Assembly: GCA_023379355.1 (NCBI GenBank)
Contig: JAMCUD010000016.1
Span: 3,218-67,217, forward strand
DNA: 64,000 nucleotides
Direction of reading: 5' to 3'
Origin: Thermoplasmatota archaeon
GTDB taxonomy: Archaea; Thermoplasmatota; Thermoplasmata; Thermoplasmatales; Thermoplasmataceae
Part shown: in pieces, positions 18,190 to 25,662 of the stretch
Layout of the letters: each line of letters begins with the position of its first letter
Position numbering within the stretch: position 1 is the stretch's first letter
The notes under the pieces: model-generated
Database searches by the model: none
What the model was told of the DNA's origin: nothing
Seen by the model: only the letters and a program-made list of their open reading frames with translations
Made by a program: the position numbers and the translations under genes

Positions 18190-20488
18190 TTTTCTTTACC
18201 TTTCTGTGGTTGAATCCACAGTCCATTTTGGGGCAGAACTTCCACACGCCTTTTCCTCTAGTTGCGCTGAGTATGGGGGATCCGCACTCCGGGCATTTGT
18301 CCCCCGTTGAACGAAGGTAGCCCATCTGAGGCAGTGGATATGTCTGATTACATTCCGGATAATTGGCACAACCTATGAATCTTTTTCCAAATCTGGATTG
18401 CCTGACGATCAGATTTCCGCCATCCTTCGGGCATGTGCCAATGGTATCTCTTGACTGGTTGTATTCGCACTTGGGATCGATGCATCTGGTTTCTGGGGAC
18501 TGCCCTCTTCTTATTATCTTTACCATAGGGAGGCCGCATTTCTCACACCTGGTATCCATTATCTGAGGCAAGCCTACAAGTTTTATGGGAAAATCTATCC
18601 TGCAACCTTCTGTCGCACACTTGAGTCTTCCGGAATCGCGATATCTGATCATCAGGATATCAGTGCCATGTTCAGGGCATTTCCCGACAGCCGTTCCCCT
18701 TTTGAGGGCGCTTTGGATTGTTTCTCCTATCTCTGTCTCCCTGTCCTTGAACTCTATCAGTACAGAGGAAAGCATTTCCCTTGAAATCCTTACGACCTGA
18801 TCCTTCTGCATCCTGCTTGCGGCAATCTCGTCCATGTCTTCCTCCAGTTTAGCAGTCATATCCGGTTCGGTTATTCCTGATTTAACCTTGAGGAGTGCAT
18901 CGATCAACCCCTTTCCCAGCTCGGTGGGCCTGACAGGATTCCCCTCTATATAGCCACGTTCCTGGAGTTTCCCGATGATGTCATGCCTGGTGCTCTTGGT
19001 TCCCAGTTTGAGCTCCTCCATCCTTTTGATCAGGGATGCAAGGTCAAATCTCCTGGGAGGTTTGGTCTCTTCAGTGAGAAGGTCCCACTTTCTGCCTTTC
19101 AGGGAATCCCTTTCCTTCATTTCAGGGATGTTCACTTCGTTGACATTTCTATACGGATATAATTCAAGCCAGCCTGGATCTAGCACCCTTAGACCTGGTG
19201 CAATGAAGTCGTTTCCATTCACATCAATCAGGGCGGTAGCGATCTCCCTCCTGCCTGGCCTGTAAAGGGTAGCGAGAAATCTTCGAACGACCAGTTCGTA
19301 CACTTTGAGAAAATCACCCTTCAGGGTTCCGTCTTTAGCTGCGGACACAGGGTAAATTGGTGGGTGATCTGTAGTTTCAGTGCGCCCTCTTGAAGGCCTG
19401 ATTGTCTCCTGGCTGATCACCTTTTCCACATCCGCCTTGAACTGGGTGGAAAGAAGTTTTTCCAGGACTCCCTTGAGGTATATTGACCTCTGGTAGACCG
19501 TGTTATCTGTTCTCGGGTAGCTTATGTAACCTCTGGTGTAAAGGGATTCAGCGATCTTCATTGCCTTCGCAGGATGAATACCTATTCTTGAAGCCTCCCT
19601 GAGAAATTCAGTGGTGTTGAATGGTATGGGTTTAGGTATTGGCTCTTCCTTCCTCTCAAATGATTTCACCTTTCCATCTTTTCCATTCACAGAGGAAAAT
19701 ATTTCGTCTGCTTTGCCCTTATCCCAGATCTGGTCTTCTTTGTAGCCAGCGACAAAATCTTTTCCCTTGTTGAACGTTATATTTATTTTCCAGTATGGAA
19801 CCGGTTTGAATTCCTGAATTTCATTCTCCCTCCTAACCACTATGGCAAGAGTTGGGGTCTGAACTCTTCCCACGCTTAGAAAATTCTTACCAAGCCTCTT
19901 GGATGCCAGTGAGAAGAACCTGGTCAGAGCTGCACCCCAGATCAGGTCGATCTCCTCCCTTGCAGAGGCAGAGTCTGCAAGGTTTACATCTATTCCGGAT
20001 GGCGTAGAAAAAGCGTTTCGGACATCCTCCCCTGTCAGAGAGCTGAATCTTGCCCTGAGAATTTCAGGTTTCTTCCTGGTTTTATTGAGAACATTCTCTC
20101 TGATTATGTCAAGCGCTTCAACACCAATTAATTCTCCCTCCCTGTCAAAGTCAGTTGCAACTATTATGCGTTCAGAAAATCCTGAAAGCGAGACCAGGGA
20201 GTTGAATGCGCTCCTGTTCTTCACCCTCTTTATTATCTTTGAAAATGTAAGTTCCTGAAGATCCGAACCCTTCCAGTCCTTAAATTCGGAAGGAAAGTCA
20301 ATCTCGATGATGTGTCCGCTGAGGGGAATGACATATGTATGCTCAGATTTCTCTCCATACTCGATAAAATTCAGCCCCTTTGTCCGTTTCTGTTTGGAGG
20401 TCCCTTCTGAAAGGATGTATGCGATCCTTCTCGCCGCATCCGCTTTTTCCGTTATTATTATGTTTCTTGCGGTTTCCGTCTCATTCAA
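18161..20488 (-). CDS. topA: DNA topoisomerase I (type IA)
   Basis: 775 residues. The N-terminal Toprim domain has TEKADAARRI and the acidic triad DFDREGELIG (113-122); the active-site tyrosine is Tyr324 in ISYPRTDN. The C terminus (about 600-765) carries four zinc-ribbon units, with CxxC-type pairs at CPEHG...CATEGC, CEKCG...CIDPKC, CPKDG...CANYPEC and CPECG...CPKMDC. It relaxes negative supercoils by single-strand passage. Length is typical for archaeal topoisomerase I/III fusions. The presenilin-like gene overlaps its end. Confidence 0.94.
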   Translation of the reverse strand: MNETETARNIIITEKADAARRIAYILSEGTSKQKRTKGLNFIEYGEKSEHTYVIPLSGHIIEIDFPSEFKDWKGSDLQELTFSKIIKRVKNRSAFNSLVSLSGFSERIIVATDFDREGELIGVEALDIIRENVLNKTRKKPEILRARFSSLTGEDVRNAFSTPSGIDVNLADSASAREEIDLIWGAALTRFFSLASKRLGKNFLSVGRVQTPTLAIVVRRENEIQEFKPVPYWKINITFNKGKDFVAGYKEDQIWDKGKADEIFSSVNGKDGKVKSFERKEEPIPKPIPFNTTEFLREASRIGIHPAKAMKIAESLYTRGYISYPRTDNTVYQRSIYLKGVLEKLLSTQFKADVEKVISQETIRPSRGRTETTDHPPIYPVSAAKDGTLKGDFLKVYELVVRRFLATLYRPGRREIATALIDVNGNDFIAPGLRVLDPGWLELYPYRNVNEVNIPEMKERDSLKGRKWDLLTEETKPPRRFDLASLIKRMEELKLGTKSTRHDIIGKLQERGYIEGNPVRPTELGKGLIDALLKVKSGITEPDMTAKLEEDMDEIAASRMQKDQVVRISREMLSSVLIEFKDRETEIGETIQSALKRGTAVGKCPEHGTDILMIRYRDSGRLKCATEGCRIDFPIKLVGLPQIMDTRCEKCGLPMVKIIRRGQSPETRCIDPKCEYNQSRDTIGTCPKDGGNLIVRQSRFGKRFIGCANYPECNQTYPLPQMGYLRSTGDKCPECGSPILSATRGKGVWKFCPKMDCGFNHRKVKKNESKNKHAS

Positions 20489-20579
20489 TACAAACTACCC
20501 TTTGAAATCCATGAAGGGTTTCGGAGTGAACATAATAAGGTCAGGTTATTAATGCTTAACTCATCCGGAAGGGTTGAGG

Positions 20580-20587
20580 AATTATAA
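20580..20587 (+). promoter_or_regulatory. TATA box of the HemK2-like methyltransferase
   Basis: ATTATAAC is centred about 27 bp before the ATG at 20610; it favours this start over the upstream TTG (20574) and GTG (20598). Confidence 0.4.
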
Positions 20588-20609
20588 CATAGGGGGTGTG
20601 GAAGTTTTT

Positions 20610-21149
20610 ATGGAGCCATGCAGAGGAGTATATGACCCCTCCGACGACACCTTTCTGGTAATGAAACATGCCCAACCTCATGGGACCATTCTGGAGATGG
20701 GTACTGGCTCCGGAATTATCTCCATATATTTCTCCCTGAAGGGATTTGACGTTCTGGGAGTGGATATAAACCCTCATGCTGTGGAGTGTGCAAAATCAAA
20801 TGCCAGCATGAACAGGTGCGGGGCTATGTTCAGACAGAGTGACCTCTTTGCAGTGGTGCCTGAAAGCTTTGACACCATAATGTTCAACCCTCCATATCTC
20901 CCGACGGAGGATAATTTCCAGGGAAGCGAACAGTGGGACGGTGGCTCAGATGGATTTCTGGTGATCAGGCCATTTCTTCATAAGGTTACAGATCACCTCC
21001 GATCTGGCGGAAATGTATTCCTTGTTCTCTCCTCATTCACAGAAATTGACAGCCTTATTCAGGAGTTCAGCAGGCTTTCATTCGAAAAAGTCAGTTCAGT
21101 ATCTTTCCCCTTTGAAACACTTTCACTCTATCGAATCGGAAGAACCTGA
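20610..21149 (+). CDS. HemK2/Mtq2-like glutamine N5-methyltransferase
   Basis: 179 residues, a compact class I methyltransferase. The SAM-binding segment is LEMGTGSGIISIY (about 27-39) with GVDINPHAV, and the catalytic NPPY motif is FNPPYLPTED near 94-103. The short form without the bacterial PrmC N-terminal domain matches the HEMK2 group, which with a Trm112 partner methylates the GGQ glutamine of release factor aRF1. RNA- or DNA-adenine methylases share NPPY, but the length and start (YDPSDDTFLV) fit HEMK2. Longer starts at 20574 (TTG) and 20598 (GTG) are possible. Confidence 0.82.
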   Translation: MEPCRGVYDPSDDTFLVMKHAQPHGTILEMGTGSGIISIYFSLKGFDVLGVDINPHAVECAKSNASMNRCGAMFRQSDLFAVVPESFDTIMFNPPYLPTEDNFQGSEQWDGGSDGFLVIRPFLHKVTDHLRSGGNVFLVLSSFTEIDSLIQEFSRLSFEKVSSVSFPFETLSLYRIGRT

Positions 21150-21204
21150 CAATGTATTTTACAGGATAGGTGTTTTTATTCACTCAGTTAATACGCCATG
21201 AAAG

Positions 21205-22293
21205 ATGCCCACCATTCAGGAGAGAATCAAGGAGATAGAGGAGGAACTCAAAAAAACAGAATACAATAAGGCGACACAGAAGCACATAGGCATCCTAAAG
21301 GCAAAACTCTCCAGGCTGGAGGGAGACCTCCTGTCACAGAAGAAAGGTGGCGGGGGCGAGGGATTTTCAATTCCCAAAAGCGGTGATGCAACTGTTGCTC
21401 TGGTTGGTTACCCCAATGTTGGAAAGAGCAGTATTCTCAATGCCCTTACCGACCAGACCAGTGAAATCGGGAATTTTGCCTTCACCACTCTTAAGGCCAT
21501 ACCTGGAACCCTGAACTATAAGGGAGCACAGATACAGATCCTCGATTTGCCGGGAATAATTGAGAATGCGAGCAAAGGATCAGGGAGAGGCAGGGAGGTC
21601 CTGAGCATGGTCAGGAACGCTGACCTTGTGCTGATTGTGACAGATGTGAAGGCCAAGGGCATCGAGAGGATCATTTTTGAACTGCACAGAGCAGGAATAG
21701 TGTTGAACAGGAGAAAGCGAAACATAGGCATTCACAAGAACAACACCGGTGGAATAAGGATTCAGAAGCCCAGAAACATAGAGGTTGATGAGGCTCAGAT
21801 TAAGGACATACTGGGAGAATTCAGAATAACAAACTGTGATCTCTACATAAGGGAATACATTGACGCAGACGATCTTATTGATTTCCTGAGGGGGAATATA
21901 ATCTATGCCAAGGGTATTTTCGTAATCAACAAAATAGATCTCCCCCACACTGTGGAGGATATCGAATATGTTACCAGATTAGGCAAGACCGCAAAGGTTT
22001 CCGCATCGTCTGGAACAGGTATAGAGGATCTTAAGGAGATGATTTACGAGGATCTGGAACTAATACGGGTTTACCTCAGGGAAAAATCCGGTGAAATTGA
22101 CTTTGAAAGGCCAATGGTGCTTCACAAGGGAACCATTGTGAGGGAAGTTGTAAGGAAAATAAGCAGGGAGATGCTTTCATCTTTCAGATATGCAATCATC
22201 AGCGGACCTGCAAGGAAACAGTCGGAACTGAGGGTTGGTCTGAACTATGAACTCTTCGATCAGGACGTTATAACAATAATAAGCAAGAACTGA
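21205..22293 (+). CDS. DRG-family GTPase (Obg-related)
   Basis: 362 residues. An N-terminal helical region (1-55) contains EYNKATQKHIGILKAKLSRL, typical of DRG proteins. The G domain has G1 GYPNVGKSS, G3 DLPGIIE, and G4 NKID, with an inserted segment between. A C-terminal TGS-like domain (about 290-362) follows. DRG GTPases associate with ribosomes and are conserved across archaea and eukaryotes. The acylphosphatase gene starts 5 bp after its stop, suggesting cotranscription. Confidence 0.93.
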   Translation: MPTIQERIKEIEEELKKTEYNKATQKHIGILKAKLSRLEGDLLSQKKGGGGEGFSIPKSGDATVALVGYPNVGKSSILNALTDQTSEIGNFAFTTLKAIPGTLNYKGAQIQILDLPGIIENASKGSGRGREVLSMVRNADLVLIVTDVKAKGIERIIFELHRAGIVLNRRKRNIGIHKNNTGGIRIQKPRNIEVDEAQIKDILGEFRITNCDLYIREYIDADDLIDFLRGNIIYAKGIFVINKIDLPHTVEDIEYVTRLGKTAKVSASSGTGIEDLKEMIYEDLELIRVYLREKSGEIDFERPMVLHKGTIVREVVRKISREMLSSFRYAIISGPARKQSELRVGLNYELFDQDVITIISKN

Positions 22294-22298
22294 GAAAG

Positions 22299-22568
22299 AT
22301 GAAAACCATACACGTAATATTCAGGGGAGAGGTGCAGGGTGTCGGTTTCAGGAAACGGTTTGCTAAACTTGCCACTCACAAGGGAATCAGAGGCTGGGTG
22401 AAAAATATGGATAACGGAACTGTAGAGGCAGATCTTCAGGGTGAGGATACCGCAGTGATGAGGTGTATTGAGGCTGCAGGGAAGCTATCAGGTTCTGTCA
22501 GGGTACATAGTGCAGAGTCAGAGATCACTGATGAAGAAGAATATCCAGATTTCAGAATAATCAGATGA
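22299..22568 (+). CDS. acyP: Acylphosphatase
   Basis: 89 residues, complete. The active-site arginine is Arg18 in the loop GEVQGVGFRKRF, and the catalytic asparagine is Asn36 in GWVKNMDNGTVEA; both signature motifs are intact. It hydrolyses acyl phosphates such as 1,3-bisphosphoglycerate and carbamoyl phosphate. It lies directly behind the DRG GTPase and its stop meets the stop of the convergent threonine lyase gene. Confidence 0.94.
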   Translation: MKTIHVIFRGEVQGVGFRKRFAKLATHKGIRGWVKNMDNGTVEADLQGEDTAVMRCIEAAGKLSGSVRVHSAESEITDEEEYPDFRIIR

Positions 22569-23792
22569 TCATTTCAGAACCTTATACTTGAAACCCAGAT
22601 TCGCAATCTTATCAAGCATTGTCTTCAGATGATCCTGATTTCTCACATTAACTGAGAATGTAATTGTCTGAAATCCGACCGGAGTGTCTTCTGAAAGGTT
22701 GTCCACCTCAGCATGGAAAACATTCCCCCCGCATTCTGAGATTATTGTTGATATCTTCTTCAAAGTGCCTGGCCTGTCAGGTATCTTGAACTCAAGCCTG
22801 ACAAGTTTGGATTCAAGCTCCATGGACTTGAAAATGATCTTGGATAGCAAGAGGAAATTTATGTTTCCTCCAGAAAGAACTACAACAACTTTTTTCCCCC
22901 TGACATCTATTTTTCCTTCCATCAGGGCCGCTATGCCGGCAGCACCTGAAGGTTCAACAAGTGTTTTGTTTCGCTCCAGCAGTTTGTAGATTGCAAGGGC
23001 AATGCTTTCGTCACTCACTGTAACTATGTCATCGAGGTATTTTGAACATATCTCAAGAGTCAGCTGACCAGGATATTTAACCGATATCCCGTCTGCAATG
23101 CTTTCACCGCTTGTATGGGGTATTATCCTTCCTGCCTCAATTGATTTCTTCATGGAATCAGAGAGCTCAGATTCAACACCTATCATCCTTATGGATGGAT
23201 TCAGTGACTTCAGTGCTGTGGCGACACCTGACATCAATCCGCCTCCACCCACGGGAACTATAACCAGGTCAGCGTCAGGCAGGTCTTCAAATATTTCAAG
23301 CCCAACGGTTCCCTGTCCGGAGATTATGTATGGGCAGTTGAATGCTTCAATGAAGGTTCTTTTCTCCTCTTTCCTCAATTCCTCGGCCTTCTCCCTTGCA
23401 TCGCTATAGTCAGATCCCCAAAGAACAACCTCGGCGCCATAATCGGTCACTGCGTTCACCTTCGCGGGTACGGAATATTCCGGCATCACTATTTTCGCCT
23501 TAACGCCGTTGATCATGGCCGCATATGCAACCCCCTGGGCATGATTCCCGGAACTGGCAGTTATAACCCCGGATCGTCTCTCATCAGGTGTCAGTTTTGA
23601 CATTCTGAAAATCGCTCCTCTGCTCTTGAAAGAACCAGTTTTCTGATGGTTTTCCATCTTGAGGTAGAGCTCACAGCCAAACATCCTGCTCAGCGTGGTG
23701 CTCTTTCTCAGCTCAGTTCTGTTAATCTTCCCTTCCAGGTAATGCTGCGCCTCTCTGATCAGTTCCAGGTCTGGCAACGGAGTATCGGGCAC
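22569..23792 (-). CDS. ilvA: Threonine (serine) ammonia-lyase with ACT domain
   Basis: 407 residues. The PLP-binding lysine is Lys56 in KTGSFKSRGA, and the phosphate-binding glycine loop is VPVGGGGLMSGVA (about 175-187). The C-terminal 85 residues form one ACT-like domain (LEFKIPDRPGTLKKI). It deaminates threonine to 2-oxobutanoate, or serine to pyruvate. One ACT domain fits the catabolic/short class rather than the long isoleucine-regulated IlvA. It is the third gene after glutamate formiminotransferase and cyclodeaminase, with a 1-bp gap, so an amino-acid degradation role is favoured. Confidence 0.9.
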   Translation of the reverse strand: MPDTPLPDLELIREAQHYLEGKINRTELRKSTTLSRMFGCELYLKMENHQKTGSFKSRGAIFRMSKLTPDERRSGVITASSGNHAQGVAYAAMINGVKAKIVMPEYSVPAKVNAVTDYGAEVVLWGSDYSDAREKAEELRKEEKRTFIEAFNCPYIISGQGTVGLEIFEDLPDADLVIVPVGGGGLMSGVATALKSLNPSIRMIGVESELSDSMKKSIEAGRIIPHTSGESIADGISVKYPGQLTLEICSKYLDDIVTVSDESIALAIYKLLERNKTLVEPSGAAGIAALMEGKIDVRGKKVVVVLSGGNINFLLLSKIIFKSMELESKLVRLEFKIPDRPGTLKKISTIISECGGNVFHAEVDNLSEDTPVGFQTITFSVNVRNQDHLKTMLDKIANLGFKYKVLK

Positions 23793-23793
23793 T

Positions 23794-24426
23794 TTAGTTC
23801 ACCCCTGTCATATATTTTCTTACAGTATCTGTAACCTCTGCGTATGTTGACTGGGCATCATCCAGAAAAAGCTTCATCTTTATCTCCTCACTCTCCCTGA
23901 AATCCTTACCCATATTCTGAAGGTTGATCGCAACATTCTGAAGTACTCCTCTTATTGCGGCTATGGCAAATTCAGCCGAGCACTGCGAGTCCGTTATGGC
24001 ACTTTTTAAGCCATGTCTGGCAAGGTAAAGAGCGTCACGAAGTATCTGAAATGAAATAGCTGCAATTTTCCATGGGACTGCTATAGCCTCTTTGGAAGCT
24101 TCGATCAAGGCGTCATTTCTTCTTTTCTGCTGGTCCTCATTTTCCTTTGGAAGCTTCCATGTGTCAACTATAAGTTTGAAAGCACTTTCGTCATCCTCCA
24201 TCAACTTTCTCAATTCAGATATGTTCTCTCCAGACCTCTGTTTTATCAGCGCCATCTGTTCACGGAACCGGGAATAGGACTTTTTCCCTTCAGTTATGCC
24301 TGAGACCATGGAATTGAGGGAAGCCGCAATAACAGCCACTGAAGCGCTGGCGGCTCCTCCTCCTGGCACGGGTGTCGGCGATGCAAGTCTTTCAATGAAA
24401 CTGTCCATGCTTTCCAAGTTTTTCAC
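23794..24426 (-). CDS. Formimidoyl-THF cyclodeaminase (FTCD_C family)
   Basis: 210 residues, the all-helical FTCD_C fold. The start contains ASPTPVPGGGAASASVAVIAA, the family's conserved Pro-Gly-Gly loop that binds folate. The enzyme converts 5-formimino-THF to 5,10-methenyl-THF and ammonia. Here it is a separate polypeptide, not the fused eukaryotic form. It overlaps the upstream formiminotransferase gene by 4 bp (ATGA), so channelling through a complex is plausible. Serine cycle methenyl-THF cyclohydrolase FchA is in the same family and is the alternative name. Confidence 0.88.
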   Translation of the reverse strand: MKNLESMDSFIERLASPTPVPGGGAASASVAVIAASLNSMVSGITEGKKSYSRFREQMALIKQRSGENISELRKLMEDDESAFKLIVDTWKLPKENEDQQKRRNDALIEASKEAIAVPWKIAAISFQILRDALYLARHGLKSAITDSQCSAEFAIAAIRGVLQNVAINLQNMGKDFRESEEIKMKLFLDDAQSTYAEVTDTVRKYMTGVN

Positions 24427-25319
24427 CTCATAAGTTTCTTCTCAAGTACCTGGTCGGTGCTGAATCTGTTGAGTTGAAGATAGAATCTTGACGATTCAAC
24501 AAGGGCTTCAAGCGGTACGAGGCCAACAATTTCTGACTCAACAACGGAGATTCCATATCTGGAAGCTTCAAGCTTCACGAGCTCAAACGCCCTGTGAATG
24601 GGTGTCATCCTGAAATTAGTAAGATTCATTGAAATCTGTACCTGTTTCTTATCTTCCAGATAGAAAGCAAGCGATTTGACATAGGTAAATCCACCATCCT
24701 TGGCACGAAGTGCCTTTGCAATTTTCTTTCCGACATTGATATCCTGCGTGTTCAGATTTACATTGTATGCTATGAGGTAATTCCGCGCTCCTATGATGGA
24801 GGCACCGGCGTTTCCGATCTGGGCTGGCCCGAAATCAGGTTTCCATCTTGGCTCACCAATGGAATGCCTCAATTCCTCAAACTGGAAGCTCTTATTCCTT
24901 ATATCCTCAAGATTGTGCCTATCGGGGTTCTTTGCTGATTCCCCGTAAAGATAAACGGGTATGGACAACTCATTGCCAACACGTTCTGCAAGTTTCCACG
25001 AAAGTTCAACGCACTCCTTCAGTGTTACCCCCTCGATGGGTACGAAGGGTATTACATCTGCGGAACCGAATCTCGGATGCTCTCCTGAATGTTTCCTCAT
25101 GTCAATGAGTTTCGATGCAGCCTCAATTCCTTTGAATGCCGCCTCAATTACTGTATCGTAAGGTGCGGAGAATGATACTACAGACCTGTTGTGGTTTTCG
25201 TCCATCTCAACATCCAGGATATTTACCTTGTCAACTGAAGATATAGCGGTAACAATCCTGTCAACAACATCTCGGTTTCTTCCTTCACTGAAGTTGGGAA
25301 CACATTCAACAATTTTCAT
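24423..25319 (-). CDS. Glutamate formimidoyltransferase
   Basis: 298 residues from the ATG at 25319, start MKIVECVPNFSEGRNRDVV, the signature start of the family. Further motifs are EHPRFGSADVIPFVP and ARNYLIAYNVNLNT. It transfers the formimino group of formiminoglutamate to THF. An ATTTAAG element (25341-25347) is 25 bp upstream and supports a leaderless start here rather than the longer ORF starting at 25385. First gene of a three-gene operon with the cyclodeaminase and threonine lyase. No hutH or hutU is visible in the window. Confidence 0.9.
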   Translation of the reverse strand: MKIVECVPNFSEGRNRDVVDRIVTAISSVDKVNILDVEMDENHNRSVVSFSAPYDTVIEAAFKGIEAASKLIDMRKHSGEHPRFGSADVIPFVPIEGVTLKECVELSWKLAERVGNELSIPVYLYGESAKNPDRHNLEDIRNKSFQFEELRHSIGEPRWKPDFGPAQIGNAGASIIGARNYLIAYNVNLNTQDINVGKKIAKALRAKDGGFTYVKSLAFYLEDKKQVQISMNLTNFRMTPIHRAFELVKLEASRYGISVVESEIVGLVPLEALVESSRFYLQLNRFSTDQVLEKKLMR

Positions 25320-25571
25320 GAGTGGGAATCCATTGGCGGAATTTAAGTGTGTTCTGCCCGAACAGCCTAATATCTTGAAGTGCATGCTTCACGTATTATG
25401 TCTCATCGTTGATTGTATCTCTAATAATTAGGTAGGAGATTTTTTCATACTCCGGTGGAGTCCCATAATTCAACGTTCGGGAACAATCATCCCAAGGTTA
25501 ATACGGGCGTTTTGTATCTCTAGCTTGAAGCCAATATTTAAATAATTAGAAGAATTAGTATGGTTTAGCGA

Positions 25572-25587
25572 CCAGATCTGGTACCAG
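25572..25587. promoter_or_regulatory. Two overlapping 10-bp perfect palindromes upstream of the RNR gene
   Basis: CCAGATCTGG (25572-25581) and CTGGTACCAG (25578-25587) are both perfect palindromes and share four bases. They lie about 35 bp after an AT-rich TATA candidate (ATATTTAAAT, 25534-25543), near the expected transcription start. They could be an operator or a 5' UTR hairpin for the ribonucleotide reductase. Confidence 0.4.
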
Positions 25588-25662
25588 GTCAGGTTTCAAT
25601 AATTCGTATTATTGTATTCCTGTCAAGCACCGGGTGGATTGCGCTTAATGAGATGGTTCCTG

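Noticed and set aside
25386..25662. Cobalamin riboswitch before the B12-dependent RNR
   Set aside because: No B12-box-like sequence or long paired leader was found; only short palindromes are present.
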